A DNA stretch of 64,000 nucleotides. It comes from Sphingobacterium sp. GVS05A (lineage in GTDB: Bacteria; Bacteroidota; Bacteroidia; Sphingobacteriales; Sphingobacteriaceae). The notes beneath the pieces are model-generated. The model worked only from the letters and a program-made list of their open reading frames with translations, searched no databases and had not been told where the DNA came from. The stretch is taken from assembly GCF_019969845.1 (NCBI RefSeq), contig NZ_JAHXYR010000007.1:248001-312000 (forward strand), given 5' to 3'. The position numbers were made by a program, and so were the translations under genes. Positions 24,713 to 32,547 of this stretch are shown piece by piece; positions within the stretch are counted from its first letter, which is position 1; the number at the start of each line of letters is the position of its first letter.

Positions 24713-25474
24713 TTACCCTTTTATTGATTTTATAAAATCAGGAATTTTATCCATATAATCTTTTTCTCCAAGCCTTTTTACAAACGCGCTACCAATAATT
24801 GCTCCTGCAGTATATTGACTTGCTTTTTGAAAAGCGTCTTTGTTTGAAATTCCGAATCCAACGATCAGTGGGTTTTGCAGCTGAAGATCATGTATCCGTT
24901 TGAAATAAGCATTGGTATCTTCGCCCACATCTAGCGTTTTGCCAGTTGTGGCATTGGAGGATAATAAATAGATAAAACTATTGGATAGACTATCTATTTT
25001 TCGGATTCTTTCAGTTGAAGTCTGTGGTGTTACTATAAAGATATTCGCAATGCCGTTTTTCTCAAAAGTTTCCCTATAGAGATCCTCGTATTCATACATC
25101 GGTAGGTCGGGAATAATGACGCCATTCACACCGACATTTTTGCATTCTTCACAGAATTTCTCTACGCCAAATTGGATTACGGGATTAACATAGCCCATTA
25201 GAAAGACCGGGATCTGTACATGTTGGCGTAGTTCACGTAACTGTTCAAATAATTTTTTGACAGTCATTCCATTGGCTAGGGCAACTTCCGAACTGTGTTG
25301 GATAACAGGTCCGTCTGCAACAGGATCAGAGTAAGGAAAACCTATTTCCAAAAAGTCGGCACCCGCTTCTTCCAATTTCTTGGCTATACGGACTGTACTG
25401 TCCAGTTCGGGATATCCTGCTGTAAAATATATAGATAGAAGGGGATTACCTTCCTTTTTTTCGATCGTATTCAT
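24713..25474 (-). CDS. trpA: Tryptophan synthase alpha subunit
   Basis: The 253-residue TIM barrel has the family motif LEIGFPYSDPVADGP with catalytic Glu43 and Asp54 (equivalent to Glu49/Asp60 of the enteric enzyme). The phosphate-binding VGFGISN loop is near residue 215. It cleaves indole-3-glycerol phosphate to indole, which is channelled to TrpB. It is the last gene of trpDFBA, 3 bases after trpB, and a hairpin follows. Length and motifs are normal. Confidence 0.96.
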   Translation of the reverse strand: MNTIEKKEGNPLLSIYFTAGYPELDSTVRIAKKLEEAGADFLEIGFPYSDPVADGPVIQHSSEVALANGMTVKKLFEQLRELRQHVQIPVFLMGYVNPVIQFGVEKFCEECKNVGVNGVIIPDLPMYEYEDLYRETFEKNGIANIFIVTPQTSTERIRKIDSLSNSFIYLLSSNATTGKTLDVGEDTNAYFKRIHDLQLQNPLIVGFGISNKDAFQKASQYTAGAIIGSAFVKRLGEKDYMDKIPDFIKSIKG

Positions 25475-25477
25475 GCT

Positions 25478-26662
25478 TTAAAAATCAAAGTATTTCATAT
25501 AGTTATCAAGATCCTTATCGCCGCGCCCTGATAAACAAACAACAACGGTTTCATCACCCTTGAAGGGGATTTTTTCCAAATAGGCGAGTGCATGTGAGCT
25601 TTCGATTGCGGGGATAATACCCTCCAGTCGAGTGAGCTCCAGTCCCGCACGCATTGCCTCATCATCTGTGATACTAACATATTTTCCTCTTCCGGATTTA
25701 AATAGCCAAGCATGTTGCGGTCCGATGCCAGGGTAATCAAGTCCTGCAGAGATAGAGTAAGGTTCTATTACCTGACCGTCTTCAGTTTGCATTAATATGG
25801 ATCGACTTCCGTGCAGAACACCTTCTTTCCCCAAAGCTGTTGTAGCTGCTGATTCACCTGAATCAACACCATGTCCCGCAGCTTCTACAGCATATAACTG
25901 TACAGATTCATCATCCAGAAAATGGTAGAACATACCAGCGGCATTGGAGCCGCCACCTACGCAGGCTAAAACGATGTCTGGATTCTCTTTACCGGTTTTT
26001 GTTAATAACTGCTTTTTGGTCTCTTCGGAGATAATGGATTGGAAGCGGGCGACCATGTCGGGGTACGGGTGTGGGCCCACAACAGATCCAATAATGTAAT
26101 GTGTATCGACCGGATTATTGATCCAATCACGCAAAGCTTCATTGGTCGCATCTTTAAGCGTTTTTGAACCAGATGTTGCAGGAATAACTTCCGCACCCAT
26201 CATTTTCATTCGCGCAACATTAGGTGCCTGTCTTTGGATGTCAATTTCTCCCATATAAACGGCACATTGTATCCCTTTTAATGCACACACGGTAGCTGTA
26301 GCTACACCATGTTGTCCAGCACCCGTTTCTGCGATGATCCTTTTCTTTCCTAGACGCTCAGCTAAAAGGATCTGACCGATGGTGTTATTGATTTTATGTG
26401 CGCCGGTATGGTTAAGATCCTCACGTTTGAGATAGATCGTTGTACCATATTTTTCAGACAGTCGCTTCGCATGATACAAAGGGGAGGGACGCCCTACGTA
26501 GTCACTGAGTAGTTGATTGAATTCCTCCTGAAAACTTTTCTCTTCGATTATCTTGAGATATTCTTCACGTAGCTCTTTTACATTGGGATAGAGCATTTCG
26601 GGAATATAGGCACCACCAAATGGACCGTAATACCCTTTTTCATTGACTTGATATATACTCAT
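25478..26662 (-). CDS. trpB: Tryptophan synthase beta subunit
   Basis: The 394-residue PLP enzyme has the Schiff-base lysine in HTGAHKINN (Lys90), the substrate loop ETGAGQHG and the phosphate-binding GGGSNAAG. It condenses indole with serine to form tryptophan. The N-terminal YYGPFGGAYIPE is typical of the TrpB1 group that pairs with TrpA. Its start overlaps the trpF stop by 4 bases and it ends 3 bases before trpA, so it is translationally coupled within the operon. Confidence 0.97.
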   Translation of the reverse strand: MSIYQVNEKGYYGPFGGAYIPEMLYPNVKELREEYLKIIEEKSFQEEFNQLLSDYVGRPSPLYHAKRLSEKYGTTIYLKREDLNHTGAHKINNTIGQILLAERLGKKRIIAETGAGQHGVATATVCALKGIQCAVYMGEIDIQRQAPNVARMKMMGAEVIPATSGSKTLKDATNEALRDWINNPVDTHYIIGSVVGPHPYPDMVARFQSIISEETKKQLLTKTGKENPDIVLACVGGGSNAAGMFYHFLDDESVQLYAVEAAGHGVDSGESAATTALGKEGVLHGSRSILMQTEDGQVIEPYSISAGLDYPGIGPQHAWLFKSGRGKYVSITDDEAMRAGLELTRLEGIIPAIESSHALAYLEKIPFKGDETVVVCLSGRGDKDLDNYMKYFDF

Positions 26663-27285
26663 TTTTTAATACTATTTATGCAATGGGCCAAAAGATCGAT
26701 ATCTTTTAACCCTGGTTCTACTTCAAATTTTGAATTGAGATCCAAGGCATATAACCTGGGATCATTTGCTTTTAAAGCGTCTTTGACATTGTCCGCATCT
26801 AATCCGCCACTGAGGAAATATGGGCATTCGAGCTTGTATTGATGCAATAAAGACCAGTCGAATTGTATACCTGTACCACCATAGGAGTTACTTTTGGTGT
26901 CAAATAAAAAATAATCAATTGCCCCAATATAAGCGTCCAATACTGTCCAATCGAAATGTTGGTCTATACCAAAAGCTTTGATCACAGTTACAGCCGTATA
27001 TTGCTTAAGTTCCTCACAAAATTGAGGGCTTTCATCTCCATGTAATTGAACTGCATTTAAATTGAATTCCTCTATTTTATCATTAATTTCCGTTAGGCTT
27101 GCGTTCACAAAAACACCAACTTTTGTGATACATTTAAGCCCTTTTATATATTCCTGGTTGGCATTGCCAACAAATCGTTTGGATTTTTCATAAAATATAA
27201 AACCGATATAATCAATAGCAAGAGCAGTCACTGCAACGATATTGTCGGGGTATTTCATGCCACAAACTTTTATCTTGACTGACAT
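26659..27285 (-). CDS. trpF: Phosphoribosylanthranilate isomerase
   Basis: The 208-residue TIM-barrel protein starts KIKVCGMKYPDNI with the catalytic Cys of the KVCGM motif. It has VQLHGDES and a late acidic DLNSKFEVEPGLKD segment, where the catalytic Asp and the phosphate-binding end are found in the family. It isomerises phosphoribosylanthranilate in tryptophan synthesis. It starts 1 base after the trpD stop and overlaps trpB by 4 bases. The next enzyme, TrpC, is not encoded in this operon. Confidence 0.94.
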   Translation of the reverse strand: MSVKIKVCGMKYPDNIVAVTALAIDYIGFIFYEKSKRFVGNANQEYIKGLKCITKVGVFVNASLTEINDKIEEFNLNAVQLHGDESPQFCEELKQYTAVTVIKAFGIDQHFDWTVLDAYIGAIDYFLFDTKSNSYGGTGIQFDWSLLHQYKLECPYFLSGGLDADNVKDALKANDPRLYALDLNSKFEVEPGLKDIDLLAHCINSIKK

Positions 27286-27286
27286 T

Positions 27287-28276
27287 TTACTGGTTTGTTA
27301 TTTTTTTGAAACTTTTGACCGCTTTTCCCGCCATGAGTGACTCTTCTGCTTCATAGAAACAGTCACCAAAAGATTTTTCGGGATGAAATGTTTTTATGGC
27401 AAATGCCGCATTTGTCAACACTACATTGTTCTGTACATCTGTGCCCTCATTATTCAAGATAGATAAAAACGTCTGTGCTGCTTCAGCAACGCTTTCTCCA
27501 CCAGCAAGTTCCTGGGGAAGAACAGGGCTAAAGCCTAGTTCCTCCATATTATAATAATTTTCACCCTGATTATTGATGACCTTGAAATCTCCTGTCATCG
27601 ATATTTCATCATAGCCATCCAAAGCATGGATGATGGAGTACTGTTTGTTTGTATTTTGATATAGATAACCATACAGACGTGCGAGCTCTAAGCTAAATAC
27701 ACCTACAGATTGAAATTTCGGGTTGGCCGGATTTGTTAATGGCCCCAACATGTTAAAGAATGTCTTTACACCTAGGGCACGACGTATTGGCGCAACTGTT
27801 TTCATAGCCGGGTGAAACAAGGGTGCGTGTAGGAAGCATATGTTGGCTTCGTCAAGCTGACGTTGTAATTCACCTTTGTCATTTGTAAATTGATAACCCA
27901 AATACTCCATTACATTCGAGGACCCGCAGCTCGATGATACACCTATATTGCCATGTTTGGCAACTTGATAGCCCGCACCGGCTGTAACAAAAGAAGCAAT
28001 TGTAGAGATATTGAACGTGTTTTTGCCATCACCGCCCGTACCGCATAGATCGATCAGATCGTAGTCATCAAAATCCAATTTGAGACATAGGTCGTACATC
28101 GCATCTCGAAATCCACCAAGTTCTTCCACCCGAATACTACGCATGCCGTAAGCTGTCATAAAAGCAGCGATTTGATGACTGTCATATTTACCTTTGGCAA
28201 TGTTGGTCAAAATCTCATAAGCTTCTTGCCGCGAAAAAGACTTGTATTCAAATAAATGGGCTAAAATTTCTTTCAT
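27287..28276 (-). CDS. trpD: Anthranilate phosphoribosyltransferase
   Basis: The 329-residue protein carries the phosphoribosyl-pyrophosphate site CGTGGDGKNTFNIST and the KHGNIGVSSSCGSSNVMEYL segment typical of TrpD. It joins anthranilate to PRPP. It is the first structural gene of this operon. Its ATG lies 20 bases after the attenuator hairpin, so it is the gene most directly controlled by the trp leader. trpE, trpG and trpC are absent from the window and must lie elsewhere if the pathway is complete. Confidence 0.96.
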   Translation of the reverse strand: MKEILAHLFEYKSFSRQEAYEILTNIAKGKYDSHQIAAFMTAYGMRSIRVEELGGFRDAMYDLCLKLDFDDYDLIDLCGTGGDGKNTFNISTIASFVTAGAGYQVAKHGNIGVSSSCGSSNVMEYLGYQFTNDKGELQRQLDEANICFLHAPLFHPAMKTVAPIRRALGVKTFFNMLGPLTNPANPKFQSVGVFSLELARLYGYLYQNTNKQYSIIHALDGYDEISMTGDFKVINNQGENYYNMEELGFSPVLPQELAGGESVAEAAQTFLSILNNEGTDVQNNVVLTNAAFAIKTFHPEKSFGDCFYEAEESLMAGKAVKSFKKITNQ

Positions 28277-28296
28277 AATTATTTTTAAATAAAAAA

Positions 28297-28321
28297 GGGC
28301 TTACCTTATTCAGGCAAGCCC
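28297..28321 (-). terminator. trp attenuator terminator hairpin
   Basis: On the minus strand GGGCTTGCCT and AGGTAAGCCC form a 10-bp stem (one G-T pair) with a 5-base loop, followed by TTTTTTAT. It lies 49 bases after the leader-peptide stop and 20 bases before trpD, the position of a transcription attenuator. Confidence 0.88.
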
Positions 28322-28370
28322 ATCATATCTTGATGTATATCAAATAATGCAATAGGAGTTTGCCACAACG

Positions 28371-28418
28371 TTATTCGTCATGCCACCACCAAGCTTTATT
28401 TAATACAGTTATTATCAT
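28371..28418 (-). CDS. trpL: trp operon leader peptide with three consecutive Trp codons
   Basis: The minus strand reads MIITVLNKAWWWHDE and a TAA. Three Trp codons in a row (28383-28391) in a 15-residue frame, placed after a promoter match and before an intrinsic terminator and trpD, are the classic signature of ribosome-mediated attenuation. Low charged tRNA-Trp would stall the ribosome at the Trp codons and favour an antiterminator. The 49-base gap between the stop and the terminator leaves room for the alternative stem, which was not folded here. Confidence 0.88.
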   Translation of the reverse strand: MIITVLNKAWWWHDE

Positions 28419-28435
28419 TTCTGTTTTTGTTAATA

Positions 28436-28466
28436 CAAATATGGTTGATAGAATTTTAAAATGCAA
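28436..28466 (-). promoter_or_regulatory. Promoter of the trp operon
   Basis: On the minus strand CATATTTG (one mismatch to TAnnTTTG) and TTG (28464-28466), 20 bases further upstream, form a Bacteroidota-type promoter. It would start transcription a few bases before the leader-peptide ATG at 28418. Confidence 0.55.
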
Positions 28467-28662
28467 GTGTTTTTATTGAAAAATTTTTAAGAAAGCTCCT
28501 TACGCTTAAAATTGCTTTCAAACCGACCATCGTAGAAGCCGAGAATAAGATGGTTGGATTGTACTCATTTATTCCGAGAATGGAAGATTGCCCATCAGAT
28601 TTGCTTGAATCCCATAGAAGGTATAAGTAATTGTACCGACAAACAATAAAGCTGATAAAAGA

Positions 28663-29130
28663 CTAATAGAATACAAAATGTGCTTTATTGTTCCCTTTAG
28701 AAACCAAAGTAAAGGAGGCAATTTTTTTGTCCCGAATAACGGTAGCAAAAACAAAACGATTGAGATGCCTAACGAAATAGACCTGTTTTGGATCTATTCC
28801 TTCAAGGTCAATATCGAAGGTCTCTTTCCGACCGGCCTGTATAAAGTTAATATACTCTAATTTGCTGATGTCCTTGCTCTGCACATTGATTCGCATCTCA
28901 TCTATGCTAGCTAGAAGATATTCCTGTTGGTCTTCATCTAGATTTTTCCCAGTTAATATATCCTGGCTTAAAATGACGTCTGTTGCGAGATTGGTATCAT
29001 TGAGACGATGTACAAATTGCTTTAAAACAGTAACATTTTCGGAAGTAACCGGTTTTTCCTGTGCGAATGCGGAAATATATAGTATACAGCTTACAAACGT
29101 TAGCAACAATACTTTTACTTTTATCTTCAT
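28663..29130 (-). CDS. Hypothetical secreted protein
   Basis: With the ATG at 29130 (MKIKVKVLLLTFVSCILYIS) the protein has a normal signal peptide, probably cut after SAFAQ, and a mature part of about 130 residues. An ATG 7 codons upstream is the alternative. The mature region is mixed charged and hydrophobic, has no cysteine and ends NNKAHFVFY. No family was recognised. It is probably periplasmic or surface-associated. It stands alone on the minus strand between the DUF2795 gene terminator and the trp promoter. Confidence 0.7.
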   Translation of the reverse strand: MKIKVKVLLLTFVSCILYISAFAQEKPVTSENVTVLKQFVHRLNDTNLATDVILSQDILTGKNLDEDQQEYLLASIDEMRINVQSKDISKLEYINFIQAGRKETFDIDLEGIDPKQVYFVRHLNRFVFATVIRDKKIASFTLVSKGNNKAHFVFY

Positions 29131-29171
29131 AAGCTTAAGACTGAACTTCATAGCAATGGATTAATTTACCG

Positions 29172-29209
29172 AAATAAAAAACGCCTTTAACTAAAGGCGT
29201 TTTTTATTT
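29172..29209. terminator. Intrinsic terminator
   Basis: A long perfect stem (AAATAAAAAACGCCTTT and complement) with a 4-base AACT loop directly after the DUF2795 gene stop. A and T runs flank both sides, so it works in both directions. Confidence 0.88.
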
Positions 29210-29210
29210 T

Positions 29211-29432
29211 CTAGTATTCATCTTCATTGAAGAAGAAATCATCTTTTGTTGGATAATCGGGCCAAATTTCTTCAATATTTTCATATGGCTCACCGTCATC
29301 CTCAAGAGATTGTAAGTTTTCAATCACCTCAACTGGTGCACCCGAACGAATAGCGTAATCGATTAATTCATCTTTTGTTGCTGGCCATGGTGCATCTTCT
29401 AGATGCGAAGCTAATTCTAATGTCCAATACAT
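29211..29432 (-). CDS. DUF2795 domain-containing small acidic protein
   Basis: The 73-residue protein begins MYWTLELASHLEDAPWPATK and ends DYPTKDDFFFNEDEY, a strongly conserved sequence in Bacteroidota annotated as DUF2795. It is very acidic and has no signal or membrane segment, so it is cytoplasmic. The function is not established. It has its own promoter with both boxes and a strong terminator, so it is a single-gene unit. Confidence 0.88.
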   Translation of the reverse strand: MYWTLELASHLEDAPWPATKDELIDYAIRSGAPVEVIENLQSLEDDGEPYENIEEIWPDYPTKDDFFFNEDEY

Positions 29433-29461
29433 ATAAAAACAATTTAAGTTCTCTATTTTCG

Positions 29462-29491
29462 CAAAACTATCATTTAATTTAACTTAAACAA
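29462..29491 (-). promoter_or_regulatory. Promoter of the DUF2795 gene
   Basis: TAGTTTTG (29462-29469) matches TAnnTTTG exactly, with TTG (29489-29491) 19 bases upstream. The transcript would start about 25 bases before the ATG. Confidence 0.6.
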
Positions 29492-29554
29492 GTAAATCAA
29501 CTGTTATTTTTGTGTCAATAATATAAGTGTTTGATTTATAATGAAATAATATTT

Positions 29555-30313
29555 TTAAATATTCTCAAAGTCACTCCCTTTTTCATTCAATGCACTTAGT
29601 CGTGGTGATACGGATTTGATATCAGCATTGGGATAATCGTTTTCAATTAGTCCATCGCGCATGCGTACAATGCGATGAGCATGTAACGCAATATCCTCTT
29701 CGTGTGTGACCAAGATAATGGTGTTTCCCCTGGAGTGGATCTCTTCGAGCAAGCCCATGATTTCAATGGATGTCTTTGTGTCAAGATTCCCCGTAGGCTC
29801 ATCGGCTAATATGATGGAAGGATCATTGATCAGTGCTCTTGCAACAGCCACCCGCTGACGTTGTCCACCTGAGAGCTCATTGGGCCTGTGATCCATACGA
29901 TGTCCCAGTCCAACACTTTCCAGTGCGCCAGTAGCTTTCTCTTCACGTGTAGCCTTATTGTATCCAGCATAGATCAAAGGAAGTGCTACATTCTCCAGTG
30001 CGGTGCTTTTAGGGAGCAGATTGAACGTTTGAAAAACAAACCCTATCTCCTTGTTTCTTACTTCAGCGAGCTCATCTTCGGACATGTCACTTACATTGAT
30101 ACCATTGAGGATGTATTCACCTCTACTGGGGGTGTCCAAGCAACCTAGAATATTCATCAATGTAGATTTCCCTGACCCTGAGGGGCCCATAAGTGCTACA
30201 AATTCACCTTTATTAATATTGAGGGTAACCGAACTGAGCGCATGAATTGTTTCTGAGCCTATTTGGTATTCCCGCGCAATATCTTTGATTTCGATTAATA
30301 TCTTTCCTGACAT
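29555..30313 (-). CDS. ABC transporter ATP-binding protein (MacB/LolD type)
   Basis: The 252-residue ATPase has Walker A GPSGSGKST (43-51), the Q-loop region GFVFQTFNLLP, signature LSGGQRQRV and Walker B IILADEPTGNLD. The GNLD and QRQRVAVARAL sequences are typical of the MacB/LolD group that moves lipoproteins, peptides or lipids by mechanotransmission. No permease gene is adjacent, so the partner lies elsewhere. The start overlaps the acyltransferase gene end by 19 bases, indicating one transcript. The substrate is unknown. Confidence 0.9.
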   Translation of the reverse strand: MSGKILIEIKDIAREYQIGSETIHALSSVTLNINKGEFVALMGPSGSGKSTLMNILGCLDTPSRGEYILNGINVSDMSEDELAEVRNKEIGFVFQTFNLLPKSTALENVALPLIYAGYNKATREEKATGALESVGLGHRMDHRPNELSGGQRQRVAVARALINDPSIILADEPTGNLDTKTSIEIMGLLEEIHSRGNTIILVTHEEDIALHAHRIVRMRDGLIENDYPNADIKSVSPRLSALNEKGSDFENI

Positions 30314-31086
30314 ATTTTTTGGACGTTCTCTGGTTGATGAAAATACGATTTATTCTTCATAATCCAATAGGAATGCATTTTGTCATATACAATTTTCTCT
30401 AAGTCGGTTGCATTGTTATCGTCAAAGTCTTTTGTCTCAATAGGTGAAAAAACATGTACTTTAACAATTCCTGGATGAGACCCTCTTTTTGCGCCGTCAT
30501 CAAAGAAAATGTCCCATGCATTCTCAATGATAATAGGCACTACAGGCACATCATTTTGGACAGCAATACGAAAAGCACCAGACTTAAATGCATGTATTTG
30601 AGGTGGAAATCCATCATCGATCTTTCCTTCCGGAAAAATAACGACACTTCGGCCATTCTGAACAAGCTCGTTAGCCCGTTGAAATGCTTTAAATGATGAT
30701 ACTTTGCTCCTTCGTGTGACAGGAATATCTATGGTTTTGAAAAATATACGGGTAACGGGATTTTTAAGAAGAGAAGCCTTCCCAATAAATGAAAACGGGA
30801 CAGGACATAGATAGGTCAGTGCTGTGATATCGAGCACTGAAGTATGATTGGGGCATAGCACCATCGGTCTGTTCCAGTCTATTTTTGATTCGTAAGTTAC
30901 TTTAAAGAATACACCCGCCAATGCCGATCCTCCAATTGACACCCAACGCCTCATACGTGCAATCCGCGCATAGTTCTTTTCTGGATGCTGGGCCAAAAAA
31001 TAGATATAGGGGAATAATACGATGAAAACAAGTAGTACGCTAATAAAATACCAATAACGATGGATTTTTTTGAGCAATAGAACCAT
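30295..31086 (-). CDS. 1-acyl-sn-glycerol-3-phosphate acyltransferase family protein (PlsC-like)
   Basis: The ATG at 31086 (MVLLLKKIHRYWYF) is preferred over an upstream TTG, giving 263 residues. The N-terminal hydrophobic segment anchors it to the membrane. The catalytic motif NHTSVLD and the acyl-acceptor motif VIFPEGKIDDGFPP are the acyltransferase motifs I and III. It would add a second acyl chain to lysophosphatidic acid or a related acceptor such as an ornithine or sphingoid lipid. It shares a transcript with the overlapping ABC ATPase gene. Confidence 0.88.
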   Translation of the reverse strand: MVLLLKKIHRYWYFISVLLVFIVLFPYIYFLAQHPEKNYARIARMRRWVSIGGSALAGVFFKVTYESKIDWNRPMVLCPNHTSVLDITALTYLCPVPFSFIGKASLLKNPVTRIFFKTIDIPVTRRSKVSSFKAFQRANELVQNGRSVVIFPEGKIDDGFPPQIHAFKSGAFRIAVQNDVPVVPIIIENAWDIFFDDGAKRGSHPGIVKVHVFSPIETKDFDDNNATDLEKIVYDKMHSYWIMKNKSYFHQPENVQKICQERY

Positions 31087-31113
31087 ACAATTCAACTAAT
31101 TTTGACCTAAAGT

Positions 31114-31155
31114 AAAAAAAGAAAATGGATAATTAATTATCCATTTTCTTTTTTT
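31114..31155. terminator. Perfect 42-base palindrome, bidirectional terminator
   Basis: The 42 bases read identically on both strands: seven As, GAAAATGGAT, an AT-rich centre and the complement. It starts in the stop codon of the solute-binding gene and lies 28 bases before the acyltransferase start. It ends in seven Ts either way. Confidence 0.85.
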
Positions 31156-32071
31156 AGTCTATTGTAAAGCCATACTTCTTGTAAATCTGCTTGGCTGTAG
31201 GGGAGTCCATAAATTTCAGAAAATCATCTGCCGCCTGTGCGTGTGGTGCATTTTTTAGTTTTGTCGCCACATAGGTTGCTGTGGTATTTTGACTGTCCGG
31301 AATTGTGATACCTTCCACCGGATGGCCAATAAGTTTTTGATAAACAACCTCAGATGTCCAGACCGGTGCCACATCTGCTTGGCTATAAAGGATACGCATC
31401 GGGCTTTCACGATGATGTATTTTTGTTAAATACGTGCTTCCATCCTTTACTTTATCTTCCATAATCTTCTTGACAAGTTGTTCACCCCCTGCTTTTTTAT
31501 ACGATGCTTTGATTTGTTCTCCTATGCCTTCCCATTGTGGATTGGGCATGCTAATACGCACATTGGAGTTACCCAGATCATTTAAAGTTTTGATATTAGC
31601 AGGGTTTCCCTGCGGGATCATCAAACATATATTGTTGTAACAATAGGTCTGGGTATGACTGAAATAGTCGGCCATTTCATTAATTGCGCGTTTACTTGCC
31701 GTGTAAATATCCGGTTTGTGCGTAATGCGTAGGTTACCGATGGTGATGGAGCCCCCTTTTATCTGCTTTGCCAGAATTCCGGGAGGCAATGTTTCTACAA
31801 AAATACGTTCGTACTGAGGATATTCCTTTTTGAAAGATGTTAATAGATCATCGACGACCATAAATTGATTGCCAGCAAAGAAAACTGTTAGCTGCGGATT
31901 TTCAATATCGCCATATAGATCGGGGATATTATCGATCCCAGGAACCGTGAAATTAAGTGCTGATTCCGGGGGATTATTCCATGGAGGATCAAAGCGATGT
32001 TCTTGCGCCTTAGTTTTTGTCGATACGAGCAAGGCCATAGCGAGGGTGAAGGGGATTAGCTTTTTCATCAT
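31154..32071 (-). CDS. Periplasmic solute-binding protein (ModA/PBP2-like)
   Basis: With the ATG at 32071 (MMKKLIPFTLAMALL), just after the DsrE gene stop, the 305-residue protein has a signal peptide. A two-lobed binding-protein sequence follows (LTVFFAGNQFMVVDDLL, CLMIPQGNPANIKTL, SQADVAPVWTSEVVYQKLIG) resembling molybdate/anion-type binding proteins. No ABC permease or ATPase is adjacent in this cluster. Located after a TsdA-like cytochrome and a DsrE protein, it may bind a sulfur oxyanion. The ligand is inference. Confidence 0.72.
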   Translation of the reverse strand: MMKKLIPFTLAMALLVSTKTKAQEHRFDPPWNNPPESALNFTVPGIDNIPDLYGDIENPQLTVFFAGNQFMVVDDLLTSFKKEYPQYERIFVETLPPGILAKQIKGGSITIGNLRITHKPDIYTASKRAINEMADYFSHTQTYCYNNICLMIPQGNPANIKTLNDLGNSNVRISMPNPQWEGIGEQIKASYKKAGGEQLVKKIMEDKVKDGSTYLTKIHHRESPMRILYSQADVAPVWTSEVVYQKLIGHPVEGITIPDSQNTTATYVATKLKNAPHAQAADDFLKFMDSPTAKQIYKKYGFTID

Positions 32072-32072
32072 A

Positions 32073-32546
32073 CTATGGTTTAACAATAACCCAGCCTTCA
32101 TTAGCCCGCAAGATTAACTCACCATTCCCACTAGGAACGTACCCGATAAAATCGAATAATTCTTCCTTTGCAATATGTTTTTCTTCCAATGTGTTTAAAC
32201 ACTGGGCGACAATAACTCCTTTTTCTACGAGGTTCTGCAGTGGTTTTTCATACTGACTATTCTTTTTTAAATAAGCTTCTGTTCCGCCTGAAAAAGCAAC
32301 CAGTTCAATTTGAAGATGCCCCTTTAATCGAGGATCTTTCAAAACGTTATTGATATTTCGGATGGCTTTCTCAATTGTTTTTGGATCATTGCTATCCAAT
32401 TGATAGATCGCCTTATACATTTTTTTCTTTGCAACAGCACCCGTATATTGATGGTTGTTGAGTAATAATTTATTGCTTTGTGCTTTAGCTTGAATCGTTG
32501 TCATCGCTAAGAGGATGCAAGCAATTGTCAGTTGTTTTTTCATCAT
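32073..32546 (-). CDS. Secreted DsrE-family protein
   Basis: The 157-residue protein has a signal peptide (MMKKQLTIACILLAMTTIQA) and a DsrE/F-like fold suggested by YQLDSNDPKTIEKAIRNINN, IELVAFSGGTEAYL and LVEKGVIVAQCLNTL, whose Cys is at the position often conserved in the family. DsrE-type proteins carry sulfur as persulfide or act in sulfur relay. The signal peptide places it in the periplasm. It is 1 base from both neighbours, the TsdA-like cytochrome and the solute-binding gene, so the three are a tight operon. Confidence 0.8.
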   Translation of the reverse strand: MMKKQLTIACILLAMTTIQAKAQSNKLLLNNHQYTGAVAKKKMYKAIYQLDSNDPKTIEKAIRNINNVLKDPRLKGHLQIELVAFSGGTEAYLKKNSQYEKPLQNLVEKGVIVAQCLNTLEEKHIAKEELFDFIGYVPSGNGELILRANEGWVIVKP

Positions 32547-32547
32547 A

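Noticed and set aside
28569..28754. Minus-strand frame with a hydrophobic segment (ISLLSALLFVGTITYTFYG)
   Set aside because: It overlaps the end of the secreted protein gene in another frame and has no start context. It may be a small membrane protein but cannot be supported.
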